A DNA stretch of 64,000 nucleotides from Poa pratensis. Its lineage: Eukaryota > Streptophyta > Magnoliopsida > Poales > Poaceae. The notes under the pieces are model-generated. The model saw nothing but the letters and a program-made list of their open reading frames with translations, did no database searches and was not told the origin of the DNA. A program made the translations under genes and the position numbers. The DNA lies in contig CAMZMU010000080.1 in assembly GCA_947311845.1 (NCBI GenBank), forward strand, positions 20,338,132 through 20,402,131, read 5' to 3'. Below are positions 10,631 through 21,959 of this stretch, one piece after another (the stretch's first letter is position 1; each line of letters begins with the position of its first letter).

Positions 10631-13600
10631 ATGGTATTTGCTATCCTGCCTCATCTCTCCCGTTTATCCGGGCTATACATTGCTGCTATAATCTGCGATT
10701 GACATTGTCACCTACTTACTGATGTTGCTAGCAAGCTAGTAATTTGTCCGCGTATTTTTCTTTGATCCTTAGTTGCTCGTGGCTGGGTTCTTGCCGTTCC
10801 ATTGTGAGAAGTACTTAATTAGTTGGGAGTAGTGAGCTTAGCTAGTACGATTGTGCGTGATGTCACCGAGAACTGTTTGCATATTGATGACAAATATAGA
10901 GTTATACCATTTCTGATTTCATAGTTAACTTGCTGTTGGTTTTTAACTTTTATTCTGAAATGCCCTCATAGTGATAGATTTTAGCTATTTACCATCGTTT
11001 TTTGGATCTTGATGACCTCTGTTTTCCTATTACGACCGTGCTGACGCATTCCTAGGTTCTGCCGTGAAAAATAGCAATACTCTCATCTGCCGTGTATAAT
11101 AAGGATGTAAATGTTGTAATAGTACCTGGCCCTTTATATGTATAAACTGCATGTAATGATGCAGTACGTTATTAGAACCAAGTGTTGTAGATTTCACTCG
11201 TGAGATGGAAAAATTGGTTGTTTCATCTCTGATGTATATGCATGATGCGTCAAGTTGCAAACTTTTTATGTTGCTCATCATTGCTAATACAAGTCGCTTA
11301 TGTGGCTGTTGAATAACTTCTGGCTTCTGCTATTTCTTAGCTATGATTTTTTTGGAATGGATTCTTTATACTGCTCACCAAATTGTGTAATGTTGTTGTC
11401 CGTGGAGGTACATGAGACCAGATCACGAACGCATGCGGCTGAAGAAGGGAAGGCTATCCCAAAAAGGCAGAAGGCAGAAAGCAAGGAGCAGGAAGGCCCC
11501 TCCAAGAACAAGTCAGATGAGCCGGAGGTTTCAGCAAAGACAAAGAAGCTCAAAGGTGAGGAATCTGAGCTGAATGGGAAGGAAAACGCCATGAAAGAGT
11601 TCACAGACTTCTGCAAGGCCATAAGGGAACACCTCTCTCTGGAGGACATGCGCAAGATCCTTGAAGCTAATGAGCAAGATGCTTCTGGATCGGAAGATGC
11701 AGTTGTTCCAAGCTGGTATGTCTATTTGAGATTCTGAATGTAATGAAAGCTTCTTATACTAATACCACAGCTACTTCTCCCATACACTAAATTTTCGGCT
11801 AATGTCAAACGCTTCATGGCATCAGCGAGGATATGATCTTTTATGGGCCTCTCGAGAAGTGCCCAATATGTGGTGGTCAGCTTGAGTGTAAAGGGTGGAG
11901 ATTCAAGTGCAAAGGGAAATACAGTGAGTGGGCAAGCTGCATTTTCAGCACTAATAAGCCTCCAAGGAAAGCTGGTCCTATAAAGGTACCGGATGACATT
12001 AGGGATGATTTTGTGAACAAGGTACTGAGATAAATTTTTGAGTATTTACAAGTACTGCATCTAGCTTCACGAGCCGTTTTTAATCTGCATTTCATTTGTT
12101 TCCTTTCAGTGGCTGAAGCAACAGGAAGGCAAGGGATACCCTAAACGTGATATGGATGAGAAGGCCCATATCTTCTCGGGCATGATGATTTCATTGTCTG
12201 GGCGGATGTCACGCTCACATGTATTGTGTTTGAACATTGCTTGCTTCTATAATAATATCTTAAAAGTGTTTGAACATTGCTTGCTTCTATAATATCTTAG
12301 AAGTGCTGCATGATCTGACTCTGTTACCTAAAAATCCGCAGGCTTATTTCAAAGAGCAGATTGTGAAGCATGGAGGAAAAGTCAGTAATTTTGTACTTGG
12401 TGGGTATCATGTTGTACAAATCCTGTTTGTTGCATCATGTATGAAATGTTGCACATTCAATAGTGCAGGGTAAGCCACTCATGATACTGGTACTGTTTCA
12501 TCCGCAGGTGTCACATGTGTAGTTGCTTCTGCAGCTGAAAGAGATAGAGGTGGCTCAGGAGGATTTGCTGAAGCACTGTAATCGCTTATTTATCACTTAT
12601 TTATCACTCTCATCTTCCAATATGCTCCAAAGTGTGATAAATGCATGTTAACGCAGTTCATTCTCTTCCTTGCCAATTAAAAATGAATTGGACCATGCGT
12701 GCAGGGAGCGTGGAACTCCTATTGTTGGTGAGAACTGGATTATCGATAGCATCCAGAAAAACGAAGCCCAGCCTTTGGATGCTTATGATATTGTGTCTGA
12801 TCTTGTCCCAGAAGGCAAAGGACTGCCACTGGACAAGCTTGATCCAAGCGATGAGGCTATTGAGACTCTCGCTGCAGAGGTTAATCTATTTGCCTTGTGC
12901 ATTTTTCATAATTGCACTTTCATTTTGGTTATCAACATATTTTCTTGAATTGAGCAGCTGAAACTTGCTGGCAAAAGATCAGTGCATAAGGACTCTAAAC
13001 TGGATAAAGATGGTGGGCTTATCTTTGAGAAGGATGGTGTCATCTACAATTGTGCCTTGTCGGTGTGCGACTTGGGATCCGAGATGAATGAGTATGTATC
13101 TGTGTTATATATACATTGATGCTCAAGGAACAAGGAATTGTACACCGACAAAACTGATTACAAACCGTTTCTATGCAGCTTTTGCATTCTGCAGCTGATC
13201 ATGGTACCTGAAGAACACTTGCACCTTTACTACAAGAAGGGTCCAATTGGCCATGACCAGATGGCAGAGGAAAGAGTTGAAGATTTTGGTAGCCGCGTCA
13301 GTGATGCTATTAAGGAATTTGTTCGTCTATTTGAGGAGGTGACTGGAAATGAGTTTGAGGCATGGGAGAGAGAAAAGAAGTTTGAGAAGAAGAGTATGAA
13401 GATGTACCCTATCGACATGGTACTTAACTCTCTAGTTCATTTTCTGATTTATGCTTTCTAGTAGCACTGTGGTAGATATTTTCTCTTGGCAGGACATAGG
13501 ATTTGACGTGCGTCATGGAGGTGCAGCACTTCGTCAATTGGGATCTGCGGCAGCACACTGCAAGTTGGACCCTGCTGTCTCTTTTCTGATAAAGCAGTTG

Positions 13601-15474
13601 TGCAGCCAAGAAATATACAGGTGCCAGATATTTTACTCGTGCATTGCTAGTTGAAATCTGGCTTAGATATATAATGGGAAAATTATCTGCTTCATGTTTC
13701 TTGGTAAAATAACTGGAAAATTGGAGGACTGTGCTTTTTGGGAAATCATTGAAATGGATGTAGTCTTTTAGTCTCCTAAAATTTAGGTGTCTTCCTGTCG
13801 TTGTGAGATCATGAACACTCAGTCTACTGATTTGTGTCACAGGTATGCTTTGACAGAGATGGCGCAGGATATGCCTGATCTTCCAATTGGGATGCTTACA
13901 GATGTCCATTTGAGCAGAGGTTTGCCCTTCAACATTTATGTTTACCTTACTTGGCAGCATATCATCGACTAATCGAATTTGGCAGGGGAGGAAGTGTTAC
14001 TTCAGTGGATCCGAGATGCAGAACCGGCACCAGAGTCTCCCCCTGCTGCTGATGCATTCTGGATAGAAATAAGCAACAAGTGGTTCACCCTGTTCCCAAC
14101 AACTCGGCCATATGTAATGAGGGGATTTGAAGAGATCGCTGACAATGTACGGTGTACAACTTCTTTTCTGACATTATATTCTTTGGTTGACCTACTTATG
14201 ATATTCTTGCTTTGTGACAAGCAGGTGGCATCTGGCTTCGAAACGATACGTGATATAAACGTTGCTTCTCATCTTATAGGAGATACTTTTGGCTCAACCT
14301 TAGATGATCCACTGTCTGAATGCTACAAGAAACTCGGTTGTTCAATCAACTGCGTTCCTGAAGATTCAGAGCATTACAAGATGATTCTTAAGTATCTCGA
14401 GAAAACATATGAGCCTGTGAAGGTTGATGATGTGGTAGGAATAGGATGATATGTTCCTGTGGTTTTAGTTTTTCTCCACACATGGGTCTGCCTCAAGTTC
14501 CGCCCTCTTGCAGGTTTATGGTGTATCTGTTGATCGGATATATGCTGTCGAGTCTAGTGCATTTCCTTCTTATAGTGAAATGAAGAAATTACCAAACAAA
14601 GTTCTTCTTTGGTGTGGTACGTGCCTCTATTCAATCCTCTAGACTTAAGTGCAGGGTTGTTGATATAGTCACCTTTGTTTAACTCGGCAGTACTCTCTGT
14701 TTTCTGCAGGAACTAGAAGCTCAAACTTGCTTAGGCATCTATATAAAGGTTTCCTTCCTGCTGTTTGCCATCTACCTGTCCCAGGATACATGGTAATTTT
14801 TCAGTTACCTGATTTGAGTCCCTCTAGCTGATACACCTAGCATCGTGTTGAGAACTTGTATGCTGTTGATGTAGTTTGGTAAAGCCATAGTCTGTTCGGA
14901 TGCGGCAGCTGAAGCTGCTCGTTATGGCTTCACGGCAGTCGACCGTCCAGAAGGATACCTGGTCTTGGCAGTGGCTTCTCTCGGGGAAGAGATCAAGGAG
15001 ATAACAGGCACACCAGGGGAGGAGGTACTTGCCCTCTGCGTATACAACATACTTGAGTATATTTATCTTAGACCTGCTGCTCCTTGTTTGATGCTGACGC
15101 TCTGCCTTCCTGTTCTGGAAACAAAGGACGTCAAATCTTTGGAAGAGAAGAAGTGTGGCGTGAAGGGGGTAGGGAGGAAGACGACGGATGAGTCGGAGCA
15201 CATCACCTGGAGGGATGATGTTAAGGTGCCGTGCGGCAAGCTGGTGCCTTCAGCGAACAAGGACGGCCCGCTTGAATACAATGAGTTTGCTGTGTATGAC
15301 CCAAAGCAGGTACGACCATCCGTACCGGACTAGGTAGTACTGTGCACTTGGTGATCGGTTTGGCGATCGGTGACGCACTGACAATGCCGTTTCCTGGCTG
15401 TGCAGGTGAGCATACAGTTCCTGGTTGCAGTGAGGTACGAAGAGCAGAACATGGAAGTGGTTCCGGACGAGTGA
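10631..15474 (+). CDS. PARP3: Poly(ADP-ribose) polymerase 3, 18 exons, intact
   Basis: Exons: 10631-10633, 11408-11715, 11826-12021, 12110-12220, 12342-12399, 12508-12577, 12705-12879, 12958-13091, 13179-13419, 13493-13620, 13843-13919, 13986-14146, 14225-14434, 14514-14616, 14710-14792, 14875-15024, 15127-15309, 15406-15474. All introns are GT-AG. The CDS is 2460 nt and encodes 819 residues, close to the rice orthologue as I recall it. Domains in order: a lysine-rich N-terminus; PADR1 zinc region (KCPICGGQLECKGW, ~110-170); BRCT (~180-285); WGR-like (YYKKGPIGHDQMAEERVEDFGSR); helical regulatory domain; and ART fold. The triad is Cys658 (LLWCG), Val692 (GKAIVC) and Glu789 (EYNEF) instead of His-Tyr-Glu, so transferase activity is doubtful. 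The start is fixed by ccaccATGg, an immediate splice donor, and the VHETRSR continuation in exon 2. The protein is probably nuclear. Confidence 0.95.
12226..12302 (+). repeat. Tandem duplication inside PARP3 intron 4
   Basis: A 37-40-bp block beginning gtgtttgaacattgcttgct is present twice, head to tail. The copies differ by a 3-base aat insertion and one substitution. The splice sites of the intron are outside it. Confidence 0.85.
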
Positions 15475-16660
15475 AGGACCTCGAGCCGAGCCTCTGGTCA
15501 CAATGGGCAGGTTGATGGTTTCCTACATTCTGCAAAGCTCAAGTCGTAGGGAACGTTTACTATGGTGGTGCATTTTGTGAGCCGTGCGGCGGCGATGTGT
15601 CCGGTGATGGTGGTGGCCTGTGTTCTGTTTTAGGCTGCCTTGCGATTTCATCGTCGCCGCCTGTTGGATGGAACATGTCTGTAGGAGAAATGCTTGTAGG
15701 AGCAGCTTATGCTGGAAGAACTTGTCGTCCATGTACAGTATGTATGTGTGAATGTATGTATCTGTGTGGGGTGTTAGTGTGACCGCGGGTGCGCGTTAGG
15801 CTTGTACGTATCTGTTGGTATATTACTGGTATCTTACTGCACTTCGAAGCTCGTCCCTACGTGATTTGAGACGGCACCAAGGTGCAGCCTTGCGTGTGCT
15901 TGTGTAGCTATATGGTGTTTCAGAGTTGCACTCAGGATATTTTTCTTGTGCAGGCATGTTTCCATTTATGTGTCCCCTGCTGTTTAATCTGAACATTGCA
16001 TCGGTACTACAAATCAATGTTCAGTAATCCCTGACACAACCGAACCCCGTTTGGTCATAACTTCAGTCATAAGCTCATAAACTGAACATCAATCTTTTTT
16101 AGAACGGCTTGTGACAAGATTTGATTTACAGTCGAGACATTCAGAGACGAGTCAACAATAGCTTGGAGCAAATTCCAAATTTGCACCATAGAAGGTGTAG
16201 GTTCTAAGAACAGCTTGTTAAATAAACAATTTCTTAATGATTTGTATTAGTGAATATTCCTGCGCAGAAAACATCAACTTCTGTATGTTTTTTCTAAAAT
16301 GTAGGTTGACCTTGCTTTGTTTATACGGCAAAAAAAATCCACAAACTTGCAACTGTCTTAGTTATAGTATGCCTGGAGCCATGTATTTTGAGAAAGTCTT
16401 ATGTGATATTGAGTTAATGGTAGCACAATATCTTATGTTCAGATTTGCTTTTTCATCTTTTCTCGGAATCTCAAAAAGTAAATTAGTCGATTTTGAAGTT
16501 CTGTCAACTCAAACTTTTTATGCTGTTCTAGATATAACTGACCAAAAATCATTAAAGCATATTAACATGAAATTGAGGAATTTGATTACTTACAAACTTA
16601 TAAGATGTCATGATTCGTAAATATATTGGGACCGATAGTCAGGTTTGCAGCGAGTTGTTC
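15475..16660. other. PARP3 3' region and intergenic DNA
   Basis: The first few hundred bases are presumably 3' UTR. I see no canonical AATAAA close to the stop. The rest is AT-rich with no gene or recognisable element. Confidence 0.5.
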
Positions 16661-16667
16661 GGAAGTA

Positions 16668-17659
16668 CTCTGCTGGTTTTTTATGCTCAACTTTGACCAC
16701 TAAAATATACTAATTAATATGGAACAAGAATGTATAAATGGTATCATCGAATTCCAAAATTCTTTCATTCCGTATATTATAATAATAATTTTGTGGACAT
16801 ATTATAAATACAAATCATGGTCAAACATGTATGTCGTTGACCAACGAAATTTAAGGACGCCTTATATTTTGGACCTTAAGAGCATGTCTAGTCTAGTGGA
16901 ACGTGTAAACTTGGGCGTGTATATCTCCGTATACACCTCCATATACACCTTTCTAAATTTTACACCACTCAGTTTTTCAGTGGAACGTGTATATTCTCTT
17001 TCCTATAGTTTAATAGTATTTTGATAACTACCATTCAACAGCCATTTTTTAATGACTATATTCCGACGGCTATATTTCCAACGGCTATGTTTCCAACGGC
17101 TATATTTTTGGTCTATATAAGCATCTCGATTTTGATCTGTCCCTACAATATCCAAACTTGTTTTTCCCCATGCCGCCATCAAAACCTTGTCCTCTCTCCA
17201 TGTCCTCCCCTCTCCAGGCCGCGCGCTGCCGCACTCCAGGCCGCCCCGAGCCCCTCTCTCCGTGTCCTCCCCTCTCCAGGCCGCCCGCCGCCGCCGGCAG
17301 ATCTGGCCAGGCGTGCGGCCGCCGCCCGACGTCCCGCCGCCCCTCTTCTCTAAAGCAACCACGAAAAAAAGGGCGAGAGAGAGAGCATACCAGAGGGCGA
17401 GGGAGTGGCCGCCGGCGAGCTTCGGATGGCTCCGGACGGGTGCGGGACGAGCCAGAGAGAGGCAGTTGGCTTCTTTTCCTGCGTTCACGAGCGTGGCTAG
17501 CTCGTGTTTACTTCCACGCCTGGTACCCTCGTGGATACGAGGTGTAAAAATCCACGACGCTATACACGAGCCACTGGGAGGCTTTTTTTTTTACTCAGAT
17601 CGTGTATATTTAGCATACACCTCCGTATACACGAGCCACTTGAGATGCTCTTAAGGGAG
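16668..17659. mobile_element. Degenerate Stowaway MITE split by another element
   Basis: The right end ...gcc|ttatattttgga followed, after the insertion, by gggagTA resembles the Stowaway 3' terminus. The left end TActctgctgg is a degenerate version of tactccctccg. TA dinucleotides border both ends (16666-16667 and 17660-17661). Without the 771-bp insertion it would be about 220 bp, a normal size for the family. Confidence 0.55.
16880..17650. mobile_element. Non-autonomous PIF/Harbinger element
   Basis: The termini are GAGCATGTCTAG and, inverted, GAGCATCTCAAG, both flanked by ttaa (16876-16879 and 17651-17654). This fits the TTA/TAA preference of PIF/Harbinger. Its interior has three copies of ccaacggctat and a tctatataagc TATA-like box, as in the 5' region of the larger Harbinger at 19995. 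The remainder is GC-rich with no intact ORF, so it is probably a deletion derivative of a relative of that element. Confidence 0.75.
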
Positions 17660-17661
17660 TA

Positions 17662-19630
17662 ACAAGGTGCAAAGAGAAAAGTATAGCATACCAGCATCAA
17701 TTTGTAAAAGGGCATACTCAACCACCTACGCATGCATCTTTATACTTGTTGTAAGAATGGGGATTGCGTATTTGAAGGGACCCATTCTCGTGCCTACTAG
17801 GCGATTACGCGGACAAATTCAAGTAAGGTCAAGTGAAGACTAGTCAATAAAAGCCTATGGTCATGGCATGATCAATAATTCAAAAATGAATATAAGAAAT
17901 AAAAAACAAAGTTAAAATATCAAGCTCATAGAGCAAGAAACCTATAGGTAGAGTCCTACTTGGGCTAGTCCACCATGGACTATGACCCATATCCTCTCTC
18001 ATCCACACATCCCTCATGAATTAGTAGACCAAACATTACCATTGTACTCCTCTCACCTACCAACATGAAGAGTAGTCTTGGTCATTTGTTAAGAATCCAT
18101 TCCCTATATAAAACCCAAGGGGTGGAGGACTCATTTTACTCCTAATCTAAGTTATATGTCTCGCTATTTAATCTTATTTAGCATAAGCTGTTCGTGCGCA
18201 TATTTGAGCCTAACATATTTATATTTTGTGTTTGATAAACCACATCTATTCTCAAGACAAAACCTTTAGGTCCTTTCACAAGAGTCATTCATACAAAAGG
18301 AGCAAGGAAGAAATCAAGCTACAAAAAATAGCAAATTGGAAAACAATTTTTTAGGACGATAGTCCATAAAGATGGACACACTGATGACACAAGCAGCAAG
18401 AGAAAAGTTCACTGGAATAGCCGACATACTCGAACACTAGTTGCTCATGGTCCTGGAGTCACTGGGAAACTCATGCACCTCACGTCAGCCATGTTAGCCC
18501 ACATCGGCACCATGTTGCCTAAATCAACGCCCTCACGCTCGTCTCCAAGCATGTACCGACATTGGACACATCAGAGTTATGGCACAAGAGAAAAGTTAGA
18601 AAAGAGAGAGGCCACCCAACAGACAGGAAAGGTAGAAATGACATATACCTTACTTGGGAAGGCAACACCACTGTTGCGCCGGTGGCAACCTTCATGGCAT
18701 GAAGCGGTGGCGAGCGAGCAGGGCGCAGGGGGTCATGCCACTCCATTGGTGGGGTTGATGGCGATGAATAGGGCGAGTCACGAAGGTCACCATCGCAGAG
18801 CACGCCGTAGTCGAGGATGACCCTTCTTTTTCCTCGTGGTCCAAGTCCAACAAGTACCGCATGATAATGGTGGCGTGGCTGAGTCACTGTTGTTCATCAC
18901 ATGCAACAAGAAGTGGCAGTGTGGATGGATAGGGAAAGAATTAAGAAGCAGGAGGAGGATGAAAAAGGGGAAGACGAGCAGGAAGAAAAGAAGAGCCGGA
19001 AACCAATATGGGAATTGATGTGAGACTTCTAGAGGGCAGGAGACACACAAAGAAGATCGATCAAGATGGAATCAATGAGAAATAAGCGGTGTATCAAAAT
19101 TTATTTGGATCTAACGATGCGGGATTCGAGCGAGGGAAAGGAAAATATGTACCACAAAAAGTGGCAAGAACCGTTAAACTTGTCACAAATGGAGCATCGG
19201 CATAGCATCAAACCGAGAAAGGCCACCGACAATAGGCAAACAAAAAGTAGGAGTGCTTGATTGAATGAAACCAGTAGCAACAAATAGGCAATAAAAAGAA
19301 AAACCGGTAGCAACAAATAGGTAATAAAAAGAAATCCGTCGGGACACACCGAAACAGAAACATACAAGATTGACGCAAAATATAGCAAATAAGCAGACAT
19401 GGCGGCATCACAGTGGCAAGAGAGACGAAAATCACGACAAGTAATTTTATCTACAAATTTTATTTACTCCAATAACCTTCTATGGAGTTGTTGGTACCAT
19501 ACCCTTGCTTTACAACTTTAGCAAGATTGACCAACTAATTGTCTCATTCCTTTTGAATGTCTTTGGCTCACATTTTCTTTGGACTAGAAGAATTTAGCAG
19601 GAAACAAACGACAAAGTCTGCCCACCAACC
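17662..19630. other. Intergenic DNA, no gene recognised
   Basis: Short frames on both strands show no family motifs. A run of loose repeats built on ggtagcaacaaatagg occurs near 19272-19330. A cctatataaaaccc TATA-like string lies at about 18103 with no ORF behind it. Confidence 0.45.
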
Positions 19631-19641
19631 ACCAAACTTCT

Positions 19642-19939
19642 GAGAACTTGCCTGAGGCAAGATGATTAGGAGGGTGGTTATACCCCCAACCCACCAGAGT
19701 TCAAACCACATGTTTGACGTTGGTGTTTCTCGTTTAGGCGGAATATTCTTTAGTGGGAGGCGACGTTCCCGTCGACAGCGAGGCGCCCGTGGTGACTTCG
19801 TCAATCTCAAGACCCAACCGCCGGCTCAGTCTCTCGGAGGTGCTCATAGGGGGGGTGTGCGTGTGTGCGTTCATATGGGTGAGTGTATGCGCGTGTATAT
19901 GAGCGTCTGCGTTGTACTGTGTTTCACAAAAAAAAAACT
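19642..19939 (+). mobile_element. Grass SINE with poly(A) tail and target-site duplication
   Basis: The element is flanked by accaaacttct at 19631-19641 and 19940-19950, an 11-bp direct repeat. It has a pol III box B-like gttcaaacc at 19699-19707. Its 3' half (ggtgctcatagg, gtgtgcgtgtgtgcgttca, gagtgtatgcgcgtgtatat) is one I associate with abundant cereal SINEs. It ends in cac(a)n. Box A is not clear. At about 298 bp it fits a tRNA-derived SINE mobilised by a LINE. Confidence 0.85.
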
Positions 19940-20159
19940 ACCAAACTTCTACCACATGGTAACAAATCAAAGTCTCCGGTTATTCCAGGGGTTAGAGCAT
20001 CTCCAGGAGCTCATCCAAATTTGGTCCTCTATATCTCCATATAGAGGATCATCTATAAAGATTCCTTTTTAGATGTCCCCAGTTTTCCAGCAGATCATCT
20101 ATAACCAGGACATCTATATTCTCTCTCCTATATTTTAATACTATCCTATAACTACCATT

Positions 20160-20292
20160 TAACAGATTTTTTCCAACGGCTCTATTTTTTGAACAGATAT
20201 TTTTTGAACAGCTAGATTCCCAACGGCTATATTCCCAACGGCTATTTTCAACGGCTATATTCCCAACAGCTATATTTTCGTATCTATATATA
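20160..20292 (+). promoter_or_regulatory. Harbinger transposase promoter with ccaacggctat repeats
   Basis: Four or five copies of (c)caacggctat(attc) lie between 20171 and 20272. They are followed by tatctatatata at about 20280, some 75-85 bp before the transposase ATG. The same arrangement occurs in the non-autonomous element at 17040-17120, which suggests a conserved promoter or transposase-binding array. Confidence 0.65.
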
Positions 20293-20366
20293 CCACCATC
20301 TCCCACCTCTCTCACTACATTCCTGGTTGTAGCTTCTTTGCTCTCTATCCACTCTCTCACGATACA

Positions 20367-21711
20367 ATGAGCACCTCTTGGGATATGATGATGAATTCAT
20401 CGTCGTCTTCATCAGGCGACGATGAACTTATTATGGCAGCAATCGCCGAGGAGGAAGAGCAGGGAAATGCCCGACGCCGTGGCGGTTCCAAGATTGGACG
20501 TCAGATAATCGACAGAGGAAGAGATGCCGGATTTGTTCTTCTCTGGGATGATTACTTCAAAACAAATCCTCGCTACCCCGAGCACTTATTTCGAAGGTTT
20601 GTCATTAGAACACTACTCTGTGTTTGTATATTTTCAGTACCGTGTCTCATTTACCTTTTTTATGCACAGGTTTAGGATGTCCCGTAATTTATTTAACCGC
20701 ATAGTTAATGGTATACTTGAGCATGACTATGAGGGTTATTTTACGCAAACAAGAAATTCTGCTGGAGCTCAAGGGTTGCATCCTCTGCAAAAGATGACCG
20801 CGGCAATGCGGATGTTATCTTATGGAATAGCTGCTGATTTAGCGGATGAGTACATCCGCTCAGCAGAATCCACAAATTTAGAGTCTTGCAAGAAATTTGT
20901 GATCAAAGTTTGCGAAGTATTTGGGGACAAGTACCTAAGATCTCCAAACGCAGAAGATACTGCAAGATTGCTTGCAATAGGGGAGGAAAGAGGATTCCCT
21001 CGTATGTTAGGGAGTATAGATTGCATGCATTGGGCTTGGAAAAATTGCCCAAAGAAATGGCATGGCATGTTTAAAGGCCATGTCAAAGAGCCCACAATGA
21101 TTTTGGAAGCAGTTGCTTCACAAGATCTTTGGATTTGGCATTCTTTCTTTGGTTTACCAGGGTCTAACAATGATCTGAATGTTCTTCAACGTTCTCCCGT
21201 GTTTGCAAAGCTAGCGGGAGGCGAAGCTCCAGAAGTGAATTATAGTATCAATGGTCATCAGTACACAATGGGGTATTACCTTGCAGATGGCATATATCCA
21301 CAGTGGGCAACATTTGTGAAAACCATACCAGCTCCAGACACCTAAAAGGAGAAGAAATTTGCCCAAATGCAAGAGTCGGCTAGAAAAGATGTGGAATGAG
21401 CCTTTGGAGTTCTGCAAGCTCGTTTTGCCATTGTTCGAGGACCTGCTAAAGGTTGGAAGCGTAAAGAAATTGGTGATGTCATGACAGCTTGTGTCATAAT
21501 GCACAATATGATAGTTGAAGAGGAGCGAGACAATGGTCGTCAAAGCTACAGTTATGATGGAATGGGAGAAAGGGTCACAGTATCTCGTACTTATGCAGAA
21601 GAGCTGAGTGATTTTCTTCACATGCATCACCGGATTAAAAATAAAGCTGATCATTCTCAGCTTCAACGTGATCTAGTTGAGAACATTTGGCAAAAGTTTG
21701 GAAACCAGTGA
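20367..21711 (+). pseudogene. PIF/Harbinger DDE transposase with two nonsense codons
   Basis: Exon 1 is 20367-20596 and exon 2 is 20670-21711. The splice restores [17 protein letters not shown], the normal start of the family's helix-turn-helix region. The nuclease domain shows the first Asp in GSIDCMHW and the second in GLPGSNNDLNVL. The third acidic residue is in DVE, before AFGVLQARFAIVRGPA. Stops are TAA at 21343-21345 (after TIPAPDT, where Gln is usual) and TGA at 21397-21399 (after DVE, where Arg is usual). Each equals one C-to-T change. The frame stays open otherwise to the natural stop at 21709-21711. The third catalytic residue lies beyond the first stop. Confidence 0.9.
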
Positions 21712-21870
21712 TGTAATCCATTTATTTTCATCTAGTTCTACCTTTCATGCAATGAGTGATGTAATCCATTTATTTTCATCTAGTTTTACCTTTCATGCAA
21801 CGAGTGATGTAATGCAGTGTTATCAATAAAACATTTCCTTTCTAAAATGCAATGAGTGATGTAATCCATA
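21712..21870 (+). repeat. Short tandem repeats between the convergent Harbinger genes
   Basis: The string atgcaa(t/c)gagtgatgtaat recurs at about 21747, 21797 and 21847, in part with the following ccatttattttcatctagtt. A possible polyadenylation signal aataaa lies at 21825-21830. Further on, catagttcatacatcaagca repeats three times up to 21955. Confidence 0.7.
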
Positions 21871-21959
21871 GTTCATACATCAAGCAGCCAACAAACAACA
21901 TAGTTCATACATCAAGTAGCTAACAAACAACATAGTTCATACATCAAGCAGCTAACAAA

